A DNA stretch of 64,000 bases, taken from an uncultured Eubacteriales bacterium. Lineage in GTDB: Bacteria; Bacillota; Clostridia; Oscillospirales; Acutalibacteraceae. Each line of letters begins with the position of its first letter. The stretch's first letter is position 1. Under the pieces are notes generated by a model, which did not search any database, was not told where the DNA came from, and worked only from the letters and a program-made list of their open reading frames with translations. Position numbers and translations under genes: made by a program. Shown here in pieces: positions 17,748 through 24,849 of this stretch. The stretch is taken from contig CAJUDG010000011.1 in the NCBI GenBank assembly GCA_910584745.1, forward strand, positions 67,284 through 131,283, read 5' to 3'.

Positions 17748-17903
17748 TTACTCCTTCTCAAAGGCGTCCTTGCCCAGCCCGCAGGTGGGGCAGGTCCAGT
17801 CCTCGGGCACCTGATCCCAGGGAGTGCCGGGGGCCACGCCGTTGTCCGGGTCGCCCACCTCGGGGTCGTACACATAGCCGCAGGGGCATACATACTTGTC
17901 CAT
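17748..17903 (-). CDS. Rubredoxin with shortened first metal knuckle
   Basis: A 51-residue rubredoxin, a one-iron electron carrier in the cytosol, encoded just downstream of rubrerythrin. The C-terminal knuckle is normal (WTCPTCGLGKDAF) and the middle GDPDNGVAPGTPW is canonical. The first knuckle reads VCPCGYVYDP, that is Cys-X-Cys, where nearly all rubredoxins have Cys-X-X-Cys. The ATG follows GGAGGTAAAGACT. It probably passes electrons to the rubrerythrin-type peroxidase encoded upstream. Confidence 0.92.
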   Translation of the reverse strand: MDKYVCPCGYVYDPEVGDPDNGVAPGTPWDQVPEDWTCPTCGLGKDAFEKE

Positions 17904-17933
17904 AGTCTTTACCTCCTGTTTGATTTTACGGTC

Positions 17934-18152
17934 TCATTTCTTCCCGAACAGGCCGCCGATAAGGTCGCCGGCCTTGTCCAGGTTTATCTTGGCCTTCACG
18001 CCCTCGGCCAGCTGCTTGAGCTGCTCCTCGGGCAGGTCCACGCCCAAAAGCTTCTCCAGTGTGGGGATGGGCTCCTTCAGGAAATTTTCCCGCAGGGCGC
18101 TGTCGTTTTTCAGCTTCTCGGCCAGTTCCTCTATCTTCTTTTTGACGTCCAT
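17934..18152 (-). CDS. Small helical protein of unknown function
   Basis: A 72-residue protein, highly charged, with two predicted helical stretches (KKKIEELAEKLKNDSALREN and LEKLLGVDLPEEQLKQLAEG) and a glycine-rich basic end. The shape recalls Nif11-like leader or helper peptides but I do not claim membership. Its ATG overlaps the rubrerythrin stop (TAATG) and rubredoxin follows 30 bases later. It is therefore part of the oxygen-defence transcript and might help one of these proteins. Confidence 0.75.
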   Translation of the reverse strand: MDVKKKIEELAEKLKNDSALRENFLKEPIPTLEKLLGVDLPEEQLKQLAEGVKAKINLDKAGDLIGGLFGKK

Positions 18153-18691
18153 TATTTGAAGTACCTCTCCAGAAGACCCTTGAAGGCCTTGCCGTGGCGG
18201 GCCTCGTCCCGGGCCATCTCATGGACGGTGTCGTGGATGGCGTCAAGGCCCTGCTCCTTGGCGAGCTTTGCCAGCTGGGTCTTGCCGTCGGTGGCGCCGT
18301 TCTCGGCGTCTACGCGCATCTGCAGGTTCTTCTTGGTGCTGTCGGTGACCACCTCGCCCAGGAGCTCGGCGAACTTGGCGGCGTGCTCGGCCTCCTCGAA
18401 GGCTGCCTTCTCCCAGTACAGGCCTATCTCGGGATAGCCCTCGCGATGGGCAACCCGGGCCATGGCCAGGTACATGCCGACCTCTGTGCACTCGCCCTGG
18501 AAGTTGGCGCGCAGACCCTCCAGGATCTCCTCGCTGACGCCCTTGGCAACGCCCACCACGTGCTCGGCGGCCCAGGCCATATCACCGGACTGGGCGTTGA
18601 ACTTCTCGGCGGGGGCCCCGCAGACAGGGCACTTCTCGGGGGCGCTGTCGCCCTCATGGACATAACCGCATACGCTGCAAACATACTTCAT
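18152..18691 (-). CDS. Reverse-type rubrerythrin (NADH peroxidase)
   Basis: A 179-residue peroxide-reducing protein. The rubredoxin domain is at the N-terminus (CSVCGY at 5-10, CPVCGAP at 21-27) and the ferritin-like di-iron domain follows, with glutamates and histidines in ECTEVGMYLAMA, EEAEHAAKF and DEARHGKAF. This domain order, opposite to classical rubrerythrin, defines the reverse rubrerythrins of clostridia, which reduce H2O2 and O2 with electrons from rubredoxin. The neighbouring rubredoxin and PerR fit this. An AGGAGG ribosome site precedes the ATG. Confidence 0.93.
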   Translation of the reverse strand: MKYVCSVCGYVHEGDSAPEKCPVCGAPAEKFNAQSGDMAWAAEHVVGVAKGVSEEILEGLRANFQGECTEVGMYLAMARVAHREGYPEIGLYWEKAAFEEAEHAAKFAELLGEVVTDSTKKNLQMRVDAENGATDGKTQLAKLAKEQGLDAIHDTVHEMARDEARHGKAFKGLLERYFK

Positions 18692-18771
18692 TGTAAATTT
18701 CCTCCTGATTTTTAATATATTATGTGATATTTCAAAGCGCCTATGCGTTAACTATAGCACCGTGCGCTTTT

Positions 18772-19248
18772 TTACAGATCCCTTACGGCGACAATCTCCT
18801 CGCCGCACATCTCGCCGTTCTCGATAAAGCCGAACCTGTGATAGAGCTCCCGGGCGGCGGTATTCTCCGGCTCATAGCTGAGCCAGACCTTGTCACTTGG
18901 GCCCAGCGGCCTTCCCCGAAGGTACTCAAGGCAAACCTCCATGGCCCGCTTTCCAAGCCCGCGCCCCTGGTGTCTGCGGTCTATCATGAACCGCCACAGG
19001 CAATAACTGTCCCTTGCGCTCTCAGGCTCGTCCGGGTCGTCCAGGCTCCCATAACCGAACATCACGAACCCCACCGGCCCGCCGCTCTCGTATATCCCGA
19101 AGGGCTGGGCCGCGTGCCCGCCGCTTACGGCCACATAGGCCTCCGCAAGGCTCAGCACGTTTGGGGCCACAAACCCCTTCTGGTCCTCCCGGACCTCCAG
19201 GGCCATAAGCTCATCGATATTATCAAAGGTTATCTTCCGAAGTTCCAA
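18772..19248 (-). CDS. GNAT acetyltransferase, diamine/polyamine type
   Basis: A 158-residue GNAT enzyme. The acetyl-CoA motif is RRHQGRGLGKRAME near residue 92, and the end has the NTAARELYHRFGF signature. The opening (ITFDNIDELMALEV, then KGFVAPNVLSLAEAYV) resembles BltD/PaiA-type spermidine and diamine acetyltransferases. The start codon lies 26 bases inside the perR gene, so the two are coupled. The substrate assignment is by family resemblance only. Confidence 0.82.
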   Translation of the reverse strand: MELRKITFDNIDELMALEVREDQKGFVAPNVLSLAEAYVAVSGGHAAQPFGIYESGGPVGFVMFGYGSLDDPDEPESARDSYCLWRFMIDRRHQGRGLGKRAMEVCLEYLRGRPLGPSDKVWLSYEPENTAARELYHRFGFIENGEMCGEEIVAVRDL

Positions 19249-19660
19249 ACTTTTCCTCCTTGTCGAGACAGTCCCGGCAGAGCCCCCTAAAGGTCACGCT
19301 GGCCGACTCCACCCTGCACCCGCTGCGCTCCGATATGCTCTCAAGCTCTCCGTCTTCCGGCAGCGCATCAAAAACGTCCACCACCGCGCCGCAGCTCTCA
19401 CATATCAGGTGTGCGTGCGGGGACGTGTCTCCGTCGAACCGCTCGTGCCCGCCGATGACCCCCAGGCTCGCCGCCTGGCCGGTCTCGGTAAAGCGCCCCA
19501 GGTTTCTGTACACGGTCCCAAGGCTCAGATCGGGATAGAGTGGCTTCAGCCGCCGGTAGACCCACTCCGCCGTGGGGTGCGCATCCGTGTCCCGCAGGGC
19601 GCAGAGGATAGCTTCCCGCTTCCTGCTGAAATTTTCCCGCCCCCTGGGCACACGCACCAC
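19223..19660 (-). CDS. perR: Fur-family peroxide regulator (PerR-like)
   Basis: A 145-residue metal-dependent repressor. The winged-helix part has HPTAEWVYRRL and LSLGTVYRNL. The metal-sensing region GGHERFDGDTSPHAHLIC is characteristic of PerR, with histidines and aspartate that become oxidised by H2O2. The structural zinc site is CESC plus CRDC. Peroxide-defence genes (rubrerythrin, rubredoxin) lie just downstream on the same strand. A consensus promoter with a PerR-box-like sequence beside its -35 suggests autoregulation. The first codons MVRVPRG may not be the true start. Confidence 0.9.
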   Translation of the reverse strand: MVRVPRGRENFSRKREAILCALRDTDAHPTAEWVYRRLKPLYPDLSLGTVYRNLGRFTETGQAASLGVIGGHERFDGDTSPHAHLICESCGAVVDVFDALPEDGELESISERSGCRVESASVTFRGLCRDCLDKEEKFGTSEDNL

Positions 19661-19680
19661 TCCTTTCCCCGGCGAGATAC

Positions 19681-19709
19681 ATTATAGCACAGCTTCCAGA
19701 ATTTGTAAA
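19681..19709 (-). promoter_or_regulatory. Sigma-A promoter of perR
   Basis: On the minus strand there is TTTACA (19704-19709), 17 bases and TATAAT (19681-19686), about 20 bases before the perR start. Confidence 0.8.
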
Positions 19710-19710
19710 G

Positions 19711-19725
19711 TAGTAATCGTTATTA
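19711..19725 (-). promoter_or_regulatory. Candidate PerR box beside the perR promoter
   Basis: TAATAACGATTACTA on the minus strand matches about 10 of 14 defined positions of the 7-1-7 Per box (TTATAATNATTATAA). It sits immediately upstream of the -35 element. Confidence 0.4.
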
Positions 19726-19767
19726 TTTTTGATTTTCTTCGGATTCGCGGTCATCTCCCCTTAAAAC

Positions 19768-20430
19768 TCACTTCACCTCGCCCAGCACCCCATGCAGCGC
19801 CTTGCGGCTGCGGTCCTCCGCCACGGCCACCAGCTCGTCCCCGGCATGGAGCACCGTGGAGCCGTTGGGGATCGTCAGCTTCCCCCCACGTATGAGGGAT
19901 ATCACCAGCGTTCCCTTGGGGAACTCCACGTCCTTCAGGGCCATGCCCTCCCAGGCAGTGTTATATGGCAGGGTCATGGAGCATATCTCCCCCTTGCCCT
20001 GGTTAAGGCTGGCGATAAGGTGCATATGAGCGCTGTCGGCCTCCTGCTCTATCAGCTGCACCACAAGCTCCGTGCTGCTGACCACATCCGTTATCCCCAG
20101 GGAGCGGAAGGTCTCGGCGTTTCTCGGGTCGTTCACCCGGGCGATCACCTTTTTCGCGCCGAAATGCCCTGCCGCCAGCTGGGCGGCTATGAGGTTCACC
20201 TGGTCCACACCTGTCACGGCCATAACGCAGTCGGCTTTCCTGGCCCCGGCGGCCTCCAGCACCGAGACGGTGCTGCCGTCCCCGGGGAACACCGCCGCGT
20301 CCAGCTCGTCGGCCAGCTTCTGGCATCTGGCCCGGTCCTTTTCGATAAGGCACACCTCGTGCCTTCTCTCCAAAAGCAGACGGGCAAGGCTTCGCCCAGC
20401 CTGCCCGCCGCCCACAACTATCATGCGCAT
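19768..20430 (-). CDS. TrkA-family potassium uptake regulator (second of a pair)
   Basis: A 220-residue cytosolic gating protein for Trk/Ktr potassium channels. An RCK_N Rossmann domain opens with MRMIVVGGGQAGRSLARLL and binds NAD or ATP; VTGVDQVNLIAAQLA lies in its second half. An RCK_C domain follows (FPKGTLVISLIRGGKLTIPNG). Its start overlaps the stop of a paralogous gene upstream. No TrkH/KtrB membrane subunit is in the window next to the pair. Confidence 0.88.
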   Translation of the reverse strand: MRMIVVGGGQAGRSLARLLLERRHEVCLIEKDRARCQKLADELDAAVFPGDGSTVSVLEAAGARKADCVMAVTGVDQVNLIAAQLAAGHFGAKKVIARVNDPRNAETFRSLGITDVVSSTELVVQLIEQEADSAHMHLIASLNQGKGEICSMTLPYNTAWEGMALKDVEFPKGTLVISLIRGGKLTIPNGSTVLHAGDELVAVAEDRSRKALHGVLGEVK

Positions 20431-21047
20431 CAGTCTATCCTCCTGCTTATCACCATCACGTCGCCCTCCATAAGGGCTATGCCCCCGGCGGTCTCCTTGA
20501 GCACAAACTCCCCGTCCGGCCTTATCACCGCGAAGATGCCGCAGCCGGGCAGGTCCACACTGTTTGTGGACTGGCCGAAGTACCGCCGCTCCACCGGGCG
20601 CAGCTCTAATGAGACCGTGGCGTTGCCGAAATTCACCTGCTTATTCTCCAATGGCGACAGCAGATCCGTCACCAGCTTATCGCAGGCCATATTGGTGGGG
20701 CACACCGTGCGCACGTCTCCGTCGAAGATTTCCTCGCGCTCGGGGTCCGCCACCCTGGCGGCCACGCGTTCCACCTTAAAGAGGCGCTTCGCTATCTGGC
20801 CCACGGCGATGTTCAGGTTGTCGTCCCCGGTGGTAACAGCCACCGCGTCGCAGCTGCCTATGCCGGCCCTTCTGAGGACGTTCAGGTCCATGGGAAAGCC
20901 CACGAAGGTCACCCCGCCGAAATCCGGGGGCAGCAGAGAGAGGTTCTCCGCGCTCTCGTCCACAACGGCCACCCCGTGCCCAAGGCTGTCCAGCCGCTCG
21001 GCCACGGCCCGGCCCAGAAGACCGCTGCCCACTATCAGCACGTCCAT
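20430..21047 (-). CDS. TrkA-family potassium uptake regulator (first of a pair)
   Basis: A 205-residue paralogue of the next gene, with an RCK_N domain (MDVLIVGSGLLGRAVAERL, then VTTGDDNLNIAVGQIA) and an RCK_C-like end (FVLKETAGGIALMEGDVMVI). The stop overlaps the start of the second TrkA-like gene by one base, so the two are probably made together as a hetero-oligomer. It lies 1 base downstream of an SH3-domain lipoprotein gene. Partner membrane subunits must be encoded elsewhere. Confidence 0.87.
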   Translation of the reverse strand: MDVLIVGSGLLGRAVAERLDSLGHGVAVVDESAENLSLLPPDFGGVTFVGFPMDLNVLRRAGIGSCDAVAVTTGDDNLNIAVGQIAKRLFKVERVAARVADPEREEIFDGDVRTVCPTNMACDKLVTDLLSPLENKQVNFGNATVSLELRPVERRYFGQSTNSVDLPGCGIFAVIRPDGEFVLKETAGGIALMEGDVMVISRRID

Positions 21048-21048
21048 T

Positions 21049-21627
21049 TTACTCGCCGTCCTCGTTGTCAGAGCTGGCGTTATTCCCCGCCTGGCTCCCC
21101 GTTCCTGTGGGGGCGGGGGTGGCGCCGGCGCCGGGCTCCCCGGAGGGCTCCGGCGTGGGTGTGGCGGAGGCGCTGGACTTAAGGGCGTTGTACCGCTCCA
21201 CGGTCACGTCGATGACCTTTACGAACTCGGCCGCGACATAGCCCGTGCCGCCGTTATATGACACCTGATACCAGCCGTCCTGGGCCGTGTCGGTCAGAAG
21301 GGCCAGCTCCTCTCCGTCCTCGACCACGCCGAGTATGTCCGCCTCGGTAGAGCCGGACTCCCGCACGTTCAGAGAGTCGTCCACCGTCACCCGCACGGCC
21401 TTGGCCGTGGGCAGGGGCGTTGGCGAGGGGGTGTTGATCGGTATCACCGCGGACACGTCCGAGGACCCGGAGCTGCTGTCGTCCTTCCCCTTATCCTTGT
21501 CCCCGCCGCAGGCCGCCAGAGTGCCGGTGAGCACGCACCCGGCAAAGAGCAGGGCCAAGCCCCGCCTTATGACTATCCCCTTTATCCTCCCGCTGTTTTC
21601 CTTTCCCATGCCGACTGAACCTTTCAT
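21049..21627 (-). CDS. SH3-domain lipoprotein
   Basis: A 192-residue exported lipoprotein. Basic residues precede a hydrophobic stretch that ends in a lipobox (TGTLAAC, cysteine near residue 40). A Ser/Asp-rich linker follows, then one bacterial SH3 domain (SLNVRESGS ... GWYQVSYNGGTGYVAAEFVKV), and a Thr/Pro/Gly-rich tail. Such SH3 domains usually bind cell-wall peptides. I chose the ATG at 21627 because GGGAAGGCGGG precedes it. Its 1-base spacing to the TrkA pair suggests cotranscription, but no functional link is obvious. Confidence 0.82.
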   Translation of the reverse strand: MKGSVGMGKENSGRIKGIVIRRGLALLFAGCVLTGTLAACGGDKDKGKDDSSSGSSDVSAVIPINTPSPTPLPTAKAVRVTVDDSLNVRESGSTEADILGVVEDGEELALLTDTAQDGWYQVSYNGGTGYVAAEFVKVIDVTVERYNALKSSASATPTPEPSGEPGAGATPAPTGTGSQAGNNASSDNEDGE

Positions 21628-21866
21628 TGCTTTCCCGCCTTCCCAACATTTATTTTTAATATAGACATTTAATTGCATTTTGCACTCTCAATATAATATA
21701 GACGCGGGGCCCCTCCCCAAGGTAAGCCCATCGCGCAAAAAAAGCTACCGCCCCCCCTTTTACGGATCTTCTATCATATATATTTTAACATAATTTGCGG
21801 AAAAGTCCACCTGTATTTTAAAATTTCCGGCAGATTCACGCAACTTTTTTCCGGGGCGAAAATACG

Positions 21867-21896
21867 TTGACAAATTCCCAGCTTTTGTGGTATAAT
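21867..21896 (+). promoter_or_regulatory. Sigma-A promoter of rpsB-tsf
   Basis: TTGACA (21867-21872), an 18-base spacer and TATAAT (21891-21896); both hexamers are perfect. Confidence 0.88.
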
Positions 21897-21914
21897 ATCA
21901 GACGCCAAAACACA

Positions 21915-21973
21915 CGCAGGAAAGCGGCTCTGGTCCGGGGACACCCGGCGCGCCGGAAAATCTCTTTCCTGCG
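21915..21973 (+). promoter_or_regulatory. Structured 5' leader of rpsB, candidate S2 autoregulation site
   Basis: A perfect 10-bp stem, CGCAGGAAAG (21915-21924) with CTTTCCTGCG (21964-21973), encloses smaller GC hairpins such as CCGGGGACACCCGG. It fills most of the ~100-base untranslated leader. It lies 12 bases before the AGGAGG of rpsB. Ribosomal protein operons are often controlled through such leaders; that role is inferred here. Confidence 0.6.
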
Positions 21974-22000
21974 GAGGAAAAAACCAGGAGGTAATTTTAA

Positions 22001-22762
22001 ATGGCAGTAGTATCTATGAAGCAGCTTTTGGAGGCCGGCGTACACTTCGGCCACCAGACCCGCCGCTGGAACCCGAAGATGGCCCCCTATATCTTCACCG
22101 AGCGCAACGGCATCTACATTATCGATCTTCAGAAGACCGTTCGCAAGCTGGAGGAGGCCTATAACTTTGTGCGGGACCTGTCCGCCGAGGGGAAGAACGT
22201 GCTGTTCGTGGGCACCAAGAAGCAGGCCCAGGAGAGCGTTAAGGAGGAGGCCCAGCGTGCCGGGGCATACTATGTGAACGCCAGATGGCTGGGCGGTATG
22301 CTGACGAACTTCACCACCATCCGCACCCGGATACAGCGTCTTGCGCAGCTTCGCAAGATGGAGGAGGACGGCACCTTTGAGCTGCTCCCCAAGAAGGAGG
22401 TCACAAAGCTTCAGCTGGAGATAGAGAAGCTGGAGAAGTACCTGGGCGGCATCAAGGAGATGCGCAGCTATCCCGGGGCACTGTTCATCGTTGACCCCCG
22501 CAAGGAGCGCATAGCCGTATCTGAGGCCCGGAAGCTTGGCATCCCGATCGTAGCCATCGTGGACACCAACTGTGACCCGGACGAGATAGATTATGTGATA
22601 CCCGGCAACGACGACGCCATCCGCGCCGTTAAGCTTATCGCCAGCGCCATGGCCGACGCCGTTATCGAGGGCCGCGAGGGCCAGATGGGCGCGGCTGCCC
22701 GTCAGGAGGAAGCTGACGAGGCCGAAGACACCGAGGAGACCGCAGAGCCCACCGAGGAGTAA
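22001..22762 (+). CDS. rpsB: 30S ribosomal protein S2
   Basis: A 253-residue S2 protein of the small ribosomal subunit. The start MKQLLEAGVHFGHQTRRWNP (after AVVS) and the segments FVGTKKQAQ, YVNARWLGGMLTNF, FIVDPRKE and PIVAIVDTNCDPD are all diagnostic. It ends in an acidic Glu/Asp-rich tail. AGGAGG precedes the ATG. It is followed by tsf, the standard order, but the 152-base gap contains structured repeat copy D, starting 7 bases after the stop. Confidence 0.99.
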   Translation: MAVVSMKQLLEAGVHFGHQTRRWNPKMAPYIFTERNGIYIIDLQKTVRKLEEAYNFVRDLSAEGKNVLFVGTKKQAQESVKEEAQRAGAYYVNARWLGGMLTNFTTIRTRIQRLAQLRKMEEDGTFELLPKKEVTKLQLEIEKLEKYLGGIKEMRSYPGALFIVDPRKERIAVSEARKLGIPIVAIVDTNCDPDEIDYVIPGNDDAIRAVKLIASAMADAVIEGREGQMGAAARQEEADEAEDTEETAEPTEE

Positions 22763-22769
22763 GTTGCGC

Positions 22770-22832
22770 GGTCCAGGGGCGTTAGGCCCCTGGCAGGGTG
22801 TGGGGCAGCGCCCCACGACCTTGCCGTAAGGC
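22770..22832 (+). repeat. Post-stop structured element, copy D (between rpsB and tsf)
   Basis: It starts 7 bases after the rpsB stop with GTCC. Stem 1 has arms CCAGGGGC and GCCCCTGG; then GCAGGGT; stem 2 is GTGGGGCAGCGCCCCAC, followed by GACC. Compared with copies A to C, every base pair inside stem 1 is replaced while pairing is kept. A small CCTTGCCGTAAGG hairpin follows. Confidence 0.82.
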
Positions 22833-22914
22833 AATAAAGTAATATAAAGAAAATATGGCTATTTTCGCAGAAAATGACTATAATACCCCAATATATGGAA
22901 AGGAAGTAATCCCC

Positions 22915-23829
22915 ATGAATTTCACCGCCAAAGACGTAGCCGCTCTCCGCGAGAAGACCGGCTGCGGCATGATGGACTGCAAAAAGGCCCTGACGGAAGC
23001 CGAGGGCAACATGGACAAGGCCATTGACCTTCTGCGCGAAAAGGGCCTTGCCGCCGCCACCAAAAAGGCCGGCCGCATAGCCGCCGAGGGCGTAGCCTTT
23101 GCCAAGGTAAGCGACTGCGGCAAGGTAGCCGCCGTCATCGAGGTCAACGCCGAGACCGACTTTGTGGCCAAGAACGCCGAGTTCCAGGCTTTCGTACAGA
23201 CCGCCGCCGACACTGTCATCGCCGAGAACCCCGCCGATGTTGACGCCCTGCTCCAGAGCAAAGCCGCCGGCAGCGAGATGACCGTGGGCGAGCTGCTCAC
23301 CGAGAAGATCCAGACCATCGGCGAGAACATCAAGGTCCGCCGCTTCGCCCGCTATGAGGGCGCTGTGACCTCCTATGTCCACGCCGGGGGCCGTATCGGC
23401 GTTATCGTGAAGTTCGCCGTTGACGAGAACGTTGCCGCCACCGAGGGCTTCAAGACCTACGCCCACAACGTGGCCATGCAGATAGCCGCCCTGAATCCCG
23501 AGTACCTGGACGAGGCCTCCGTGCCCGCCGAGCGCGTGCAGAAGGAGAAGGACATCCTCACCCAGCAGATAGTCGACGAGGGCAAGCCCGCCAACATCGC
23601 CGAGAAGATAGTCACCGGCCGCCTCCAGAAGTTCTTCAAGGAGATCTGCCTTGTGGACCAGGCCTACGTGCAGGACGGCAATATGAGCGTCAAGCAGTAC
23701 ACCGAGAGCGTCGCCAAGGAGCTGGGCGGCGACATCAAGATCGAGGCGTTCACCCGCTTCGAGAAGGGCGAGGGCCTTGAGAAGCGCGAGGACAACTTCG
23801 CCGAGGAGATCGCCAGCATGGTGAAGTAA
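22915..23829 (+). CDS. tsf: Translation elongation factor Ts
   Basis: A 304-residue guanine nucleotide exchange factor for EF-Tu. The N-terminal UBA-like domain ends in the diagnostic LREKTGCGMMDCKKAL, and the core has VEVNAETDFVAKN-type sequence (IEVNAETDFVAKN) and QIAALNPEYL. The ATG at 22915 follows GGAAAGGAAGT; an upstream in-frame ATG lacks a ribosome site. A TATAAT at 22879-22884 with a poor -35 may give tsf some expression of its own. A strong terminator follows. Confidence 0.98.
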   Translation: MNFTAKDVAALREKTGCGMMDCKKALTEAEGNMDKAIDLLREKGLAAATKKAGRIAAEGVAFAKVSDCGKVAAVIEVNAETDFVAKNAEFQAFVQTAADTVIAENPADVDALLQSKAAGSEMTVGELLTEKIQTIGENIKVRRFARYEGAVTSYVHAGGRIGVIVKFAVDENVAATEGFKTYAHNVAMQIAALNPEYLDEASVPAERVQKEKDILTQQIVDEGKPANIAEKIVTGRLQKFFKEICLVDQAYVQDGNMSVKQYTESVAKELGGDIKIEAFTRFEKGEGLEKREDNFAEEIASMVK

Positions 23830-23841
23830 GACAGAAACACC

Positions 23842-23877
23842 GGGGGACATTCGGAAGGATGTCCCCCTTATTTTTTA
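23842..23877 (+). terminator. Terminator of rpsB-tsf
   Basis: GGGGGACAT, an 8-base loop, ATGTCCCCC, then TTATTTTTTAT; a strong intrinsic terminator 12 bases after the tsf stop. Confidence 0.95.
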
Positions 23878-23890
23878 TCGGGAGGTAAAA

Positions 23891-24715
23891 ATGAGCGAAT
23901 ACTATGAGATGTATATGAGGTGCTTTCCGGAGTACCCCACCACCCCGGAGAACTTCCAGTCCCTGCTGCGGCCTGATTTGGCACATATAGTGGAGCGCCG
24001 GGAGGATGGCAGGCTTTTGGGGTTCGCCCTTGTGCACGGCGAATCAATTCCCCTGCTCTGCGTGGACGAAAGCTATCGCTGCCGGGGCATAGGCAGTGGG
24101 CTTCTTGAGGAGTGCGAGGCTTATCTTCGGGAGCAGGGCACCGGTAATGTCTCTATCGGCTGCGGCCCCCACTACCTTTTGCAGGGCGTGCCCCAGGGCC
24201 CGGCTGTAGGCTTCTTTGAAAAGCGCGGCTATACGGCGGAATGGTCCAGCATCAACATGGCCTTGGACCTTGGTACGTTCCAGCACGACCAACTGAGCAT
24301 ACCCCCGGCCCCCGCCGGGACCGGCTACCGCTTTGCGGGCGAGGGGGACATCCCCGCCCTGCTGAAAGCCGTTGAGGCCGCCGAGGACGGCTGGGTGGAT
24401 ATCTTCGCCCACTGCGCCGACCCCATACTTTTGGCGGAGCTGGACGGCGTGATAGCCGGGTTCGAGATACTCTCCGTTGATGGCGGCTACTTTATGGCCC
24501 CCGGCGAGCGTGTGGGCAGCGTGGGATGTGTTGGTGTGGTCCCTGATAAGCGCGAGCGCGGTATTGGCCTTGCAATGGTTGCCCAGGGTGTGAAGTGGCT
24601 TAAAGAGCGGGGGTGCACGCAGATCGAGCTGCGGTATACCTGGCTTGAGAGCTGGTATGGGAAGCTGGGGTTCAAATCGGTTTCCAGGCAGTGGATGGGT
24701 GAGAAGAAACTGTAA
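23891..24715 (+). CDS. Tandem-domain GNAT acetyltransferase
   Basis: A 274-residue protein with two GNAT folds. The first (residues ~1-125) has the acetyl-CoA motif ESYRCRGIGSGLLEE and ends in FFEKRGY. The second (~140-270) has PDKRERGIGLAMVAQG and YGKLGF. Such tandem GNATs may have one catalytic and one structural half; both keep the R/Q-x-x-G-x-G/A loop. It begins 14 bases after the tsf terminator with a GGGAGG ribosome site. The substrate is unknown. Confidence 0.85.
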   Translation: MSEYYEMYMRCFPEYPTTPENFQSLLRPDLAHIVERREDGRLLGFALVHGESIPLLCVDESYRCRGIGSGLLEECEAYLREQGTGNVSIGCGPHYLLQGVPQGPAVGFFEKRGYTAEWSSINMALDLGTFQHDQLSIPPAPAGTGYRFAGEGDIPALLKAVEAAEDGWVDIFAHCADPILLAELDGVIAGFEILSVDGGYFMAPGERVGSVGCVGVVPDKRERGIGLAMVAQGVKWLKERGCTQIELRYTWLESWYGKLGFKSVSRQWMGEKKL

Positions 24716-24721
24716 AGTAAA

Positions 24722-24753
24722 TTGGCTTTCCTTTTGGAAAGCCAAACTTTTTT
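24722..24753 (+). terminator. Terminator after the tandem GNAT gene
   Basis: TTGGCTTTCC, loop TTTT, GGAAAGCCAA, then ACTTTTTTG. Confidence 0.9.
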
Positions 24754-24765
24754 GTGTACGCTTTT

Positions 24766-24836
24766 GGCGCTGTCGCGCAAGGTCGTGGGGCTCTGCCCCA
24801 CACCCTGCCACTTTTGAAAAAGTGGACAAAACTTTT
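24766..24836 (-). repeat. Post-stop structured element, copy B (after era)
   Basis: Read on the minus strand it begins 13 bases after the era stop: AAAAGTTTTGTCC, stem 1 CCACTTTTTCAAAAGTGG, CAGGGT, stem 2 GTGGGGCAGAGCCCCAC, then GACC and a small GCGC hairpin. Stem 1 is identical to copy A; stem 2 matches copy D in its outer pairs. The converging GNAT gene has its own terminator. Confidence 0.82.
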
Positions 24837-24849
24837 ACGTTTGCCCCCC

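Larger units (their letters stand above)
21628..22000 (+). other. Divergent intergenic region with rpsB promoter and leader
   Basis: The 373 bases between the lipoprotein gene (minus) and rpsB (plus) hold no gene I can support. The left half is AT-rich with several TATA-like tracts, no clear minus-strand promoter, and a G/C block (GGGGCCCCTCCCC). The right half carries the rpsB promoter and a structured leader, listed separately. Confidence 0.6.

Noticed and set aside
22702..23850. Long open frame antisense to tsf (382 codons), and similar long antisense frames over prs, ylbJ and the TrkA genes
   Set aside because: They mirror strongly supported genes, have low-complexity Gly/Leu/His-rich translations, and arise from high third-position GC.
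24766..24836. Repeat copy B as a simple terminator for era
   Set aside because: Neither hairpin is followed by a T-tract, and the same structure occurs inside operons after rpsB and efp.
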